Shown here piece after piece: positions 1 through 8,984 of a stretch of DNA of 64,000 bases (position 1 is its first letter; every line of letters starts with the position of its first letter). This DNA is from Symbiodinium microadriaticum (taxonomy: Eukaryota > Sar > Dinophyceae > Suessiales > Symbiodiniaceae). Made by a program: the position numbers and the translations under genes. The notes under the pieces are model-generated. The model was not told the origin of the DNA. It was given only the letters and a program-made list of their open reading frames with translations, and did no database searches. The stretch is from contig LSRX01000072.1 in assembly GCA_001939145.1 (NCBI GenBank), positions 574,811 through 638,810 on the forward strand. The letters are read 5' to 3'.

Positions 1-27
1 CGGAACTATTTAGGGGCCTATGGGTAG
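1..27. repeat. Truncated foldback element, family A (right arm)
   Basis: The window opens inside the right inverted arm of a family also seen at 15.03, 17.99 and 59.75 kb. The motif GGAACTA(C/T)TTAGGGGCCTATG is shared. The left arm lies outside the window. Confidence 0.7.
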
Positions 28-519
28 GCAGCATGCCTCGAACTGACTTTGGCAAGAGTTGGGTTTAGGGTTTGCGGGCTCAAGGTTTAAGATTCAGGCT
101 TGTTTTTGCACCTGGTTTCTAGTTGTGAAGCTTTTGGATATCAGTCTATAATGGAGTAGGCTGGGGAAGCCCCCCCCGACGCGCCCTGGAACGCAGGCGT
201 CACAAGATGTTATGTACGGCAGCGTCGCTACAACCGTCGCCCACTTCTTCTTGTTGCGCGAACTAGGCTTTAAACTCTAGTAGTCGTAGACCGTTGTAGA
301 TACAAGCATGTGCACATGAGTGCTTGGACATGTCCTAAAAGGGGGGAGCTAAGAAAACACGCACCCCGAGCATGTTCCCTAGAGGCATAATAGGTGTCAG
401 GTTGACCAGTCAAAGACAGTGCGACCGAACAGTTGGCTGAAGGAAAACAAGCGTGATTGCATTGCTTGTTGTACTTCCTGGTTAGAACACTTGTGTCTCT
501 TGTGTTTTGGCTTATTCTA

Positions 520-1135
520 CTATGATTTGACCATCTTATACTGCATTGTGCCACCATATACTCCGTTACATTCTATTATATTCAGTCACACTATGTTATG
601 CTGTATTATGCTATGTTATACTTTATTACATTGTACTACACTAGAATATACTATGACATAGTATATTAAATCATATTGTACTTCATTAATTACATTATAT
701 TACATTGCATTGTATTATACTATATCATATTAAATTATAATATATTTTATTGTATTATAGTATTCTACATTATGTTTTATCATGTTATTTTATGTTAGAA
801 TAAGTTAGATTGTGTTGTATTATGTTGTATTATGTTATATTATGTTATACTACACTCTATTTTCTATATTACAGTATAGTATATTATACATTCTGTTATG
901 TTCAATTCCATTCTATTCTGTTCTATTCTGTTATATCATATCATATCATATTATATAATGTTATGTTACATTACATGATGTTATATTTTATTATATTTTA
1001 TTATGTCATGTTATGTTATATTATGCTACATTATACTGTATTATACTATGTTGTACTATAGTATCGTATATTATACTTTATTCTAATATGTTATACTATA
1101 CCATATTATACAATGTTTTGCTATGTTATGCTGTT
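520..1135. repeat. Degenerate AT-rich pentanucleotide array
   Basis: About 600 bases read as imperfect 5-base units such as GTTAT, ATTAT, ACTAT and ATTCT. The long ORFs across it (repeated Y, L, C, M) are a by-product of this periodicity. Similar arrays in the opposite orientation lie near 43.6-44.2 and 51.05-51.4 kb. Confidence 0.75.
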
Positions 1136-1374
1136 GTAGACTTGCTGATCTTACACATTTGCTGCATTTCCATGTAATGCGACCAGATGGCTTCGAGCTC
1201 AAGAACGACCGAACACCCAAGGCAACCCTTCAACTTCATATCACCTAGTACACACTTATACAATCCCCCCTAAATTAGCTCCCTCAAGGCTCAACCGGCC
1301 CAGGAGTTTGCCGTCGACCCGGCGCAGGTCCCAGCGTGAGAGACTCAGAATTTTCTGGGGCACTTCGAGTTTGG

Positions 1375-1510
1375 GGTTAAGGCTTCAGGGTTTAGGGTTC
1401 AGGGATTTAGGATGTAGGGGCGTGGAGTTTGGAGGTTCAGGGTTTAGGGTTGCGGTCTCCAGTACTCAACCTCTAGACCATTAATGTTTAGTTGTTTGGG
1501 TTAGGGTGGA
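1375..1510 (+). repeat. Degenerate TTTAGGG tract
   Basis: Repeated TTTAGGG and TTCAGGG variants on the + strand. The bases between 1135 and 1375 show no feature I can support. Confidence 0.7.
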
Positions 1511-1772
1511 TCCAGTACCCAACCCGTATACCTCTGTGGTTGCGATGATATGTTGTTATTCTGAAAGTCAAGAGTTTTTTGCCTTTGGGTGTTGGGGGCG
1601 CGGGGCAGGGTTTGTAGTATACGTACACTAGTCCCTGGTGGTAAGTCAGGTACTACTCTACGAAATATTGAAGGCCCTGGGAGCAACAATAGTCCGACAG
1701 TGCGCCTATAAACATGCATCCCTAAAGGCCCTAAACCCTAAACAAAACCTATAATCCTATAAGAATAACCAG

Positions 1773-1898
1773 CTCCACTTCAGCCATGCTCTTCATGCTT
1801 GAATCACCGAAGCCGGCCCAAGACCTGCCAAACCACACCGGGAGCTTCCGGTTTCAGGGTGGCCTGGGCCCTACCTGGACCCCAAAAATAAAAGCTAT
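1773..1898 (+). CDS. Candidate internal exon, unknown protein
   Basis: Acceptor AACCAG precedes and donor GTAGGTTTAGGG follows. The frame reads SAMLFMLESPKPAQDLPNHT at its start and carries on to TWTPK. About 5 of the first 36 codons end in A, and roughly 64% end in G or C. A CCCTAAA tract lies just upstream (1722-1745), and the donor runs straight into TTTAGGG (from 1905). I do not recognise the family. Neighbouring exons were not assigned. Confidence 0.45.
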
Positions 1899-1904
1899 GT
1901 AGGT

Positions 1905-2700
1905 TTAGGGTTTAGAGTTTAGGGCTGTTGTAGGTGTTGGGCCACTACTGTTGGGGTTTAGGTAAGCCTTCAAACCAAGCCCCAGACCATAAAACCCTGC
2001 AATGTTCCTACCAAATTTTGTGTGGTACATAATCCGGCTACAGGAAAATACCACATCTGACATATGTACACGTGCATATTCGTGCGTGTGTCTGTGTGTC
2101 GCTAGTTTCACGCACGTTATACTACGATGCTGTTTGTCACTGAACACGACGTGAGGTCGGCGGGTGCTTTGCCCCCCAAGGCGAACATGGAAGTGCCAAA
2201 GGCGACATGTAGACGATTTACGGCCTATGTACGATTATGAAAAAGTCTAAGGTTCAGAGGCTTTGGGGGTTTTGTGTTTGGGATGGTCTGGGATGTTTAG
2301 TATGTGTCCAAGAGCTCGGTTTAGGGGTAGAGGGTCAGAGGGTCAGAGGGTTTGTAGGTGTTGGGTGGGTTTCGTTGTTGCTTGTTGGGGAGCTTGGGGG
2401 TTGGGAGTCACGAGGGTTGGTGCTGATGGGTGGTAGCCAGTGGTAGCTTTGGTGCTGCTAGTGACAGCATCGAGTCAAGCAGACTGATACTGGGGCCTGA
2501 ATCCTTGGACTAGTTTGGGGTCGATTAGACTTCGGAGCCCCAGATTATGGAGGTCTAATGATAAGACTGGTCGCGTGGATGATGATGAGATGCTGTATCG
2601 AAGCAAACTGCGATGGCGAACGACATACAATTAGACGAAGCCTGCTACTGAGTTACTGGGCTGCATAAGGCCTCAGTGCGCAGAGTGTTGTTGGGATTGC
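1905..2700. other. Unresolved, probably intronic or intergenic
   Basis: TTTAGGG-like tracts at 1905-1925 and 2319-2410 flank mixed sequence. ORFs here are short, and I found no convincing exon. Confidence 0.4.
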
Positions 2701-2706
2701 TATGTT

Positions 2707-2958
2707 GTGTTTGCGACTCCAGCTTGTGTTCTGGTACTGCGGATCACAAAATCCCCGCAAGAGGAGGAAACGAGGAACGCCAAACAAGAAACTAAACGCA
2801 ATCGCGAACATACCCCTTCAACAGGTGACGCTGCAGCTTCCCTCGAACGAGCCTGCGTGGGGATCTCTGTTTCTGGTTTGGGGTGGCTGTTGGTTCAGGG
2901 TGGAGGGCGCAAGATTAGAGGTCGTGCTTCAGGATGGAATTTCGTGCGTGGGCGATGA
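2707..2958 (+). CDS. Candidate coding stretch, unknown
   Basis: The second half of this frame (from about 2857) is plausible coding: ACVGISVSGLGWLLVQGGG, with about 4 of 34 codons ending in A. The first half shows no bias. Its 3' end overlaps the next candidate in another frame, so at most one is translated across 2934-2958. Confidence 0.3.
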   Translation: MFATPACVLVLRITKSPQEEETRNAKQETKRNREHTPSTGDAAASLERACVGISVSGLGWLLVQGGGRKIRGRASGWNFVRGR

Positions 2959-3350
2959 GAACTCGGTTGAAGGTAGATCGCGGTCTTGAGATTCTTGTGT
3001 TTTGTACTTTGACTCGACTGAAGGTTGGTTTCCTGATCTCCATGTCCGGATATTTCCCGGGTATCAACATCGATGGCAGAAAGTGTCAAAGCGGAACCGA
3101 GGAAATTTGCGATTCCTTGGTCAACCTATTACTTAACATATGGGAGTTTCACGACAAAACGAGACCCAACCTAGACAGTAATGAAGTGGCCCTGAATATG
3201 AGAAGAAACCCCTGGTTTAAGAAGCCCTCATATGGACACGACCACCTCGTTGTGGTAGAACGCATGTTAGCGGCCGCAGTTTCCGCATCTCCAAATCCCG
3301 ACTCCGCTGGCCCAGCACAATGTCAACACTACTCTGCCGTGTTCGTGTGA
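2934..3350 (+). CDS. 138-codon ORF with ATG, unknown protein
   Basis: This is the longest ATG-initiated frame without low-complexity sequence. It starts MEFRAWAMRTRLKVDRGLEI. About 6 of the first 51 codons end in A; the bias fades downstream, so the ORF may run from an exon into an intron. No signal peptide or motif is recognised. Stop at 3348-3350. Confidence 0.4.
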   Translation: MEFRAWAMRTRLKVDRGLEILVFCTLTRLKVGFLISMSGYFPGINIDGRKCQSGTEEICDSLVNLLLNIWEFHDKTRPNLDSNEVALNMRRNPWFKKPSYGHDHLVVVERMLAAAVSASPNPDSAGPAQCQHYSAVFV

Positions 3351-3835
3351 CTTGCGATGTAGACGGATTCACAAACATCTCACACGTGTTTAAGTGTACG
3401 ACTGCATCACACCTGCCCTCTACCGGTAAGATGCAGGTAGGCTTGGTTGGGGTCTTGCAGCATCGTGCACCATCAGATAAAGATACTTTATTTGAGCCGA
3501 AAACTTGCAAGTTAATTATGGAGACTTCGGGTGTAGGGTTTAGGGTTATACACCCTGCAACGCGAGAAAGGACTTGATGTGCCTAAGAGGAAGGCAAGCA
3601 TGGTAGCCCTAAATCACCTCCTGGCTACTAGTCCTTAAGATAACCCTTACATATCCACTCGTTGGAAGATGTTGAAGCACATTGTTTGCAGCTGCAGCCC
3701 CATTCTTCTGGAGTCTGTTCCCTGAACGGCCGCAACCCCCCGAGCTAGAGTCGATAAATCCAGAACCCTCCCAACGATTCAAGCCACACGCCCCCAAGTT
3801 TTGTTGTTATTTTTTTTCTCCATGTCGGTCATCAG

Positions 3836-3927
3836 CCCAGCAAAAAGCAGCCACAAAGCTCGACACGATTGTAGGTCGGACCCCAGCAAAAAGCAGCTAC
3901 AAAGCTCGATGCGATTGTAGGTCCGAC
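3836..3927. repeat. 46-bp tandem duplication
   Basis: Two adjacent copies (3836-3881, 3882-3927) start with CCCAGCAAAAAGCAGC and differ at a few bases. The second copy contains the likely acceptor of the next exon. Confidence 0.8.
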
Positions 3928-4027
3928 TGCATGACGGCCGAATCACCGACCGGGTCCCAGTTCCTCGAGTCGGTTTTGGTGTTTTTTGGCCCTACAGCCC
4001 AGGATAGAGCGGTTAGCGGCTCTAAGG
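3897..4027 (+). CDS. Candidate exon, Cys/Ser-rich, unknown
   Basis: Acceptor AAAGCAG and donor G|GTTTAGGG at 4028. The frame reads YKARCDCRSDCMTAESPTG, then a hydrophobic stretch FLESVLVFFG. About 6 of 46 codons in this frame end in A. A TTTAGGG tract (4024-4140) starts at the donor. Confidence 0.5.
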
Positions 4028-4246
4028 GTTTAGGGTTTAGGGGTTCATCAGGTTTAGGGCTTTTTATGGCTTTGAGGATTGAGGGTCTAACAGTTTTCAA
4101 GGTTTAGGGAAGACAAGGGCTTATGGGTTTAGGAAGTCGGGTGTTTGACTCGCAGGGTATCGTTCATGAGCCTGAGTGCAAGGAAGCTGAAGAACAGACT
4201 ACACACCCCTAAACCCTAAACCCTTAGGTGCCTATTCATAGCTTAG

Positions 4247-4296
4247 ACTCAGAAGGCCGGCTTCTTCGCGAGTAGGATCGCAACAGTCCAGCAAGG
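4247..4296 (+). CDS. Candidate exon, copy 1 of the duplication
   Basis: Acceptor AGCTTAG and donor GG|GTAACC. The reading is TQKAGFFASRIATVQQ. Eight of the first ten codons end in G or C. A CCCTAAA tract lies just upstream. Confidence 0.35.
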
Positions 4297-4468
4297 GTAA
4301 CCAGATGTAAGGCCCTTCTCGCCCTCCTTCTGGGGTCCTTATAATAAGGATCCTAGGTAGTATTAAGGGTATCGCAGGGTATCGTTCATGAGCCTGAGTG
4401 CAAGGAAGCTGAAGAACAGACTACACACCCCTAAACCCTAAACCCTTAGGTGCCTATTCATAGCTTAG

Positions 4469-4518
4469 ACTCAGAAGGCCGGCTTCTTCGCGAGTAGGAT
4501 CGCAACAGTCCAGCAAGG
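4469..4518 (+). CDS. Candidate exon, copy 2 of the duplication
   Basis: Identical to 4247-4296, shifted by 222 bases. If both are spliced in, a peptide is duplicated. The exon leaves two extra bases, so using both copies would change phase unless one is skipped. Confidence 0.3.
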
Positions 4519-4844
4519 GTAACCAGATGTAAGGCCCTTCTCGCCCTCCTTCTGGGGTCCTTATAATAAGGATCCTAGGTAGTATTAAGGGTACTCTATT
4601 AGGGGCCCTCGATGCGTCAGGGCAACTCTGAAGAAAAAGAGGTCCCAAGCCAAGAGCCAGACCTTTCTGGGTTCAAACTTGGGCATCCACCAGTCCGCGG
4701 ACAGTTTCCCGACAGTTATGGGTCCATACTTGTTCATAGGATTCGGGAGTGGTGCTGTCATCCTCTTGCAAGCTATTCGGGCTGGAGAATCGGAACTGGC
4801 TGACGACCCCTTTTCTTAGCCGTCCTTCCTACGGTGTATCCAAG

Positions 4845-4908
4845 CCTCAATGCTAGGACTTGTAGTCTTGGGGTGTCACATGAGTGGGTGATGTTGTCGG
4901 CGAACCCG
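4845..4908 (+). CDS. Candidate internal exon, unknown
   Basis: Acceptor ATCCAAG and donor CCG|GTGTGTG. The frame reads LNARTCSLGVSHEWVMLSAN, with 1 of 21 codons ending in A. An uninterrupted minus frame overlaps, but its codon use is less biased. Confidence 0.45.
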
Positions 4909-5027
4909 GTGTGTGAAGTCGGAACCCTCCAAAGTAAACACCCAAATAGACCCCACGACATAGGAGCCTTACTATGCAGAATAAGATTGGGCGGGTATGT
5001 TCTACATTATTGTTGTTTTTGTTATTT

Positions 5028-5071
5028 GTTATTGGTATTATTATTGTTATTATTATTGTTATTGTTTTTTA
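5028..5071. repeat. ATT-type microsatellite
   Basis: Imperfect TTATTG/TTATTA repeats. Confidence 0.7.
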
Positions 5072-5231
5072 GAACCTTGAAGAAGCCCTCACAGAAGCTC
5101 TAGTCGCCCTTCTGGAATCCATGAAGACACCAGGAAAAACATGGGCAACCGCTATTTGCCCACCTCACCGCTGCCGCCAGGGTGCGAGGGGGGCTTCGGG
5201 TTTAGGATAGTTTAGGTTTAGAGAGCAGGAT

Positions 5232-5346
5232 CTACCCGTAGTCTCCATTGTAGCCGCTTTGTTGGGCTACCTTATGGGATCCTTTATCTTCAAGTATGTA
5301 GTTCACCACCCAAAAAAGGAGCTACAATGCAGACTACAAGCAGGGT
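5232..5346. mobile_element. Foldback element, family B
   Basis: Imperfect terminal inverted repeats: CTACCCGTAGTCTCCATTG on the left and the reverse complement of GCTACAATGCAGACTACAAG on the right. It is related to 24847-24954 and to a half element at 62053-62095. No coding capacity. Confidence 0.65.
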
Positions 5347-5487
5347 GCAGAAGAGGAACTGACCTCCAAGGGCTAAGGCCCTCATCTGAAAATCAGCCCA
5401 TGGGTGTAGCAGATCCGAAGGCTTGGAAGGCTTTGCACCTAAGAGAAAACTACGAGGTTCAGGGTTCGGGGCTCAGGGCTCCGGGAC

Positions 5488-5688
5488 TTGGGGTTCTTTC
5501 GATCGTGTGGTATACATGCAGCCACTCCTGTGGCTTACCTCGTTTATCTACTTCTTACATCTTCTTACCCTATTCAAAAAATGCTGTGTTTGCGCAAGGA
5601 GCCTCAGGCGCCGACGCCTTTAAGTCGCATGCCCTATCAAGCCCCAATACAATCCTGTGGGAATGTCCTCAAGAACCCTACACTCTAA
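5488..5688 (+). CDS. Ambiguous coding region (three open frames)
   Basis: All three + frames are open and plausible here. One reads HAATPVAYLVYLLLTSSYP then MLCLRKEPQAPTP. Another, from an ATG near 5516, reads MQPLLWLTSFIYFLHLLTLF followed by a basic tail. The sequence cannot settle the frame. A C-rich telomere-type tract follows (5680-5760). Confidence 0.25.
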   Translation: MGFFRSCGIHAATPVAYLVYLLLTSSYPIQKMLCLRKEPQAPTPLSRMPYQAPIQSCGNVLKNPTL

Positions 5689-5772
5689 ACCCTGTACACT
5701 GAACACCTAAACCCGAAACCCTAAACGCCTAAAGCCCTAAACCCTATACACGGAACCCTGGGAAAACAACCC

Positions 5773-5880
5773 TTAGCTCCGGAGTGCGCGCTGGCCAGGT
5801 CCGTTGGAAGCAACTGTGGAAACCTGGGCACTCGCCGTGGGAACGCCAGCAACGGACCGCCGGTTAAAGGAACACGTCAG
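5773..5880 (-). CDS. Candidate 3'-terminal exon, unknown
   Basis: Reading on the minus strand, NRRSVAGVPTASAQVSTVAS leads to ALRS and a stop. About 3 of 34 codons end in A. The + strand frame is also open but has about 10 A-ending codons. The upstream side enters a TG repeat, so the 5' boundary is unclear. Confidence 0.4.
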   Translation of the reverse strand: MTCSFNRRSVAGVPTASAQVSTVASNGPGQRALRS

Positions 5881-5882
5881 TG

Positions 5883-5883
<1 letters not shown>

Positions 5884-5920
<37 letters not shown>

Positions 5921-6290
5921 CATACATATATATATATATATATACACACATAATGACATCTACATCTAAATACATATATATATATATACATATGTATGCA
6001 TATGTATGTGTGTGTATACACACATATATATGAATATACGTGTGTATACATATGATATGTATACATATATATGTGCATGTTTGTATGTGTGTCCATATAT
6101 GTGTGTATGCATGTATGTCTGCATGGATGTATCAGGTAGGTAGGTAGGTAGGTAGGTAGGTAGGTAGGTAGGTAGGTATATACGTATGTATGTATGCATT
6201 CATGTTTGTGTGCTGATGTGTCTGTATATATGTGTACGTATGTATGTGTGTATATATATATACATACACATAGCCATATATATGTATATA
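5884..6290. repeat. Compound microsatellite: AC, AT, ATGT and AGGT
   Basis: AC and TA runs are followed by TATG-type repeats and an AGGT run of about 11 units (6134-6177). ORFs rich in Y, H, M and T here are artefacts. No gene is seen from here to about 6590. Confidence 0.9.
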
Positions 6291-6599
6291 TAGTACTTAG
6301 AGCAGCATATAGCTTACTTTGTTCGTATTTTACATGTACACATCATATACATGTGCAGGATGCAATGCAATAGTGCTTCTTCTATAGCTAATTGAAGCCA
6401 GAAGTATACATGCACAATAAACGTACACTGATAAACAACAAAGTCACTAGTTAAACAACTAGCAGAATATGTACATGTGGATGTGTGTATCTGTGTATAT
6501 AGGTACATACTTGCTTGCCACTGTATCAATGACCACTAGCCTTCCTAATGATTCAGTTCCCTGTATGGCGTTGTTTGCAGTTCAGTCTCCGGGGTTCAG

Positions 6600-6690
6600 G
6601 TTCGGGCTGTTGGGTGCTTCGGGCTCAGGGCTCTGGGTTTAAGGGTTAAGGGCTTAGGGTTTAGGGCGTAGGGTTTAGGGAAAAGAAAGC
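6600..6690 (+). repeat. Degenerate TTTAGGG tract
   Basis: Tracts of TTCAGG, TTAAGGG and TTTAGGG on the + strand. Confidence 0.7.
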
Positions 6691-6852
6691 CTAGATTCTA
6701 GATATTGTATTGCAAGTCGGAAACTTGTCCCATGGTGGGGGTCGTAGAGTTCACGAACATGAGGTAACAAACAGTCTACGCGCCTAGGCATGCGAGAGTA
6801 CCTCTCTATAGCCGTATCAGGTCATGACGATTTTAGATAAGATTACTGGCAT

Positions 6853-7056
6853 GTGCTGCCGGATAGTTTAAGCATGTCGGTGGCGACTGTGGATGATTTT
6901 CTGCAAGACATCACGGTAGTGAGGAGGTTAACATGGCTATCCACTGCAACGCACAACTTGCATCAGCGTTGCTGCTCTAAGTCTCTAAGTGCGCCTGAAG
7001 CATCAAACAGACGATCTTGGGACTTCTTCATGGAGTTTATATCGTTTCTCACATAG
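6853..7056 (+). CDS. Candidate coding ORF, unknown
   Basis: The frame reads MSVATVDDFLQDITVVRR from an ATG near 6874 and ends at TAG (7056). Several internal blocks avoid A-ending codons, for example 2 of 19 around DDFLQDITVV and 0 of 11 around HNLHQRCCSKS, although the whole ORF is near 22%. It could be a small gene or a terminal exon. No motif recognised. Confidence 0.4.
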   Translation: MLPDSLSMSVATVDDFLQDITVVRRLTWLSTATHNLHQRCCSKSLSAPEASNRRSWDFFMEFISFLT

Positions 7057-7230
7057 GGATTAAGATTCATAATCAGGGTCTTAAGGGTTTAGAGTTTAAG
7101 CTTTGGGGCTGTTGTGCTGAGAGAACGGAAGATTTGTACGGCTTTGGGGTTCCAGGCTTAGGATTTTAGGGTTTACGTGTGCAGTGAAGCGTCTATGGCT
7201 TGTGGTATCCGCTGTTTCATGTTGCCGCAG

Positions 7231-7406
7231 GTTGTGCAATGCGGCTGTTCGAGCTGTTCGACTCATACAACCTCTTGCTTAGAGTGTCTGCCTCTAAACT
7301 CGTCAAGCCTGGTACTTCGCCAGGACCCGCCACCGGCAACCTCAGCGATTTGGGAGGCAGTCGAACAACACTGCCCACACAGTTGTTGCAAGCTCGCAAG
7401 ATCTGC
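7231..7406 (+). CDS. Candidate internal exon, unknown
   Basis: Strong acceptor TTGCCGCAG at 7222-7230. The frame reads MRLFELFDSYNLLLRVSASK, then LVKPGTSPGPATGNLSDLG. About 7 of 46 codons end in A and about 63% end in G or C. Possible donor TGC|GTGCAC. A shifted frame upstream (MACGIRCFMLPQ) is also biased, so the true exon may start earlier. Confidence 0.5.
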
Positions 7407-7424
7407 GTGCACGAATCCTTCCTA

Positions 7425-7615
7425 CACACGCATATATGTACACATGTATGTGTATGTATATATATATATATATGTGTGTGTGTATATGTATATATATATA
7501 TGTATGTATACATATATATATACACATATATGTATATATATATATATATATATGTACACGTAGTTTTAGGTACATGTACATACTTTTATACATACACACA
7601 CACACATAGAGATCT
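7425..7615. repeat. TATG / TA microsatellite
   Basis: ACATATATGT-type simple sequence. It generates the long ORFs rich in Y, I and H on both strands. Confidence 0.9.
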
Positions 7616-7666
7616 GCGTGTGTGATTGTGTGCATATCTATACACATGCATATTGGTTTGTTTATT

Positions 7667-7960
7667 TCATTTTAATCTACATTTACAGGGGGTTGAAGTT
7701 TTGGCGATGTCAGTGCTCGCTGAGTACCCCCTTAATTTCCTCTGGCACCAAGCCGGCCCAAAGAACAAAGGGAATGCCCGGCTGGTTCTATATCCCCCAT
7801 AATAGTAGGATCCACGCAGAAAAATACCAGTGTCCATCAGGGTGTTGTTGGTCAGCTTCCTGCCTTTGATTTTTCGAACTCCAAAGCCGTCGACGATACC
7901 CCCACCTTGCAAGAGCTCGCTTTGGAAAGGCTTTCCCCCAACGCCCGGTTGGGATGACAT
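7667..7960 (-). CDS. 97-codon ORF with ATG, unknown protein
   Basis: Minus-strand ATG at 7960. It reads MSSQPGVGGKPFQSELLQGG, later MDTGIFLRGSYYYGGY and AFPLFFGPAWCQRK. In the block from GRKLTNN to CQRK only about 4 of 42 codons end in A. The tail becomes A-rich after RKLRG, where GG|GTACTC is a possible donor, so the coding part may be about 7717-7960. Gly- and aromatic-rich; family unknown. Confidence 0.5.
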   Translation of the reverse strand: MSSQPGVGGKPFQSELLQGGGIVDGFGVRKIKGRKLTNNTLMDTGIFLRGSYYYGGYRTSRAFPLFFGPAWCQRKLRGYSASTDIAKTSTPCKCRLK

Positions 7961-7966
7961 GGCAGC

Positions 7967-8182
7967 TTGCCCAGAGATTGCATGAGGTTACACGGATACG
8001 CTTTGAAGCACCGTTTGGAGTTTAGGTGTTTGAAGGACGCCGTAGAGAGTTCTGGCAGGGCACATCAGCAGTTGAGGTCGCGGCATTCTATACTGTCAAT
8101 CCCGCTAGCAAAGCCTTCAAAGCAATGCAGCAACCAACTCCTTTATAACACAGATGATGACCCTGTACTCGTCCCAGAGTAG
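7967..8182 (+). CDS. Candidate coding ORF, unknown
   Basis: It contains an in-frame ATG giving MRLHGYALKHRLEFRCLKDA, then VESSGRAHQQLRSRH, and stops at 8180-8182. Only 2 of about 30 codons in the central block end in A. It starts just beyond the ATG of the minus ORF, so the two would be divergent if both are real. Confidence 0.45.
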   Translation: MPRDCMRLHGYALKHRLEFRCLKDAVESSGRAHQQLRSRHSILSIPLAKPSKQCSNQLLYNTDDDPVLVPE

Positions 8183-8214
8183 CGCCAAAAGCAACGGGAC
8201 CCCTGGCCGATGCA

Positions 8215-8415
8215 AGCCAAGTTTAGGTGTAGGGCTTATATAGGGGGATTAGGGTTCAGGGCTTAGGGGGTTTTGGCTTTACGGGTTTAAATTAGGGGGA
8301 TTTGGGCTTAGGGTGTAGGGGGTTTAGGGCTTAAGGGGTTTTGGGTTTAGGTTTTAGGGGGATTTGGGCTTAGGGTTTGGGGGCTTAGAATTTAGGGTTT
8401 AGGCCAGGATCCAAC
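8215..8415 (+). repeat. TTTAGGG tract with GGGGGATT variant units
   Basis: Repeated GGGGGATTTGGGCTTAGGG and TTTAGGG variants over about 200 bases, G-rich on the + strand. Confidence 0.8.
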
Positions 8416-8906
8416 ATCCAAAATACATGCTTCTGAACGTATTATCAAGCATAGGATGGCATAGGAGACATATCTCTAAGACATGGGGCTTTGGTCATGT
8501 TGGTCAAGCTACCTCCCAACCATGTGTGTTCCGGGCAGAAATAATTACCGATCCTTTTCCGATCCCGGGATCATTCGTATACCTTTACTTTACCTTATTA
8601 TATATACACCGAAACCCCACTTTCAATTCTTAAGGCCGCCGTTTTACTTGAGAGCCTTGCTCTCGTGCATTGTCTTCTCTGTTGCGCGCATGGCTCACGT
8701 TCAGCTTCTTCGTGTCTTGTTTCAGGGTTTAGGGTTTTCGGTTTTCGGGTTTAGGGAAGCACTGAAATTAAGCCCAAGCTGTTCCAAACTGCACCCTATA
8801 AGCCCCATGGACCCCCATCTACCCGTAACAAACCCTTTAAAGGACCCTAAACCACTACCCTACGAACCTAAACCCTTTACGCCCATAAACCGGCACCACG
8901 GCCCAG
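8416..8906. other. Unresolved; mixed telomere-like tracts
   Basis: A 174-codon frame (8483-9007) crosses a TTTAGGG stretch (8710-8755) and a CCCTAAA stretch (8820-8880), so it is unlikely to be one exon. Nothing else is supported. Confidence 0.35.
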
Positions 8907-8984
8907 GTACCGCCAGAGAGTCCCAAGGCCACGAACCTGCTCCCAACGGATCAGACGCCCGTCTGTGGACCCCGCCGCGCTTGA
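8907..8984 (+). CDS. Candidate exon, unknown
   Basis: Acceptor ACGGCCCAG. It reads VPPESPKATNLLPTDQTPVC and reaches TGA at 8982-8984; about 68% of codons end in G or C. A second open frame reads PSVDPAALDGAQETIM, so frame is uncertain. A CCCTAAA-like tract precedes it and TTTAGG follows at 9050. Confidence 0.35.
   Translation, partial: VPPESPKATNLLPTDQTPVCGPRRA

Larger units (their letters stand above)
4150..4593 (+). repeat. Exact 222-bp tandem duplication
   Basis: Bases 4150-4371 are repeated at 4372-4593 with no difference that I can see. The unit carries a CCCTAAACCCTAAA tract, an exon-like island and a TATAATAAGGATCC palindrome. Identity means a recent duplication or an assembly artefact. 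Confidence 0.9.
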
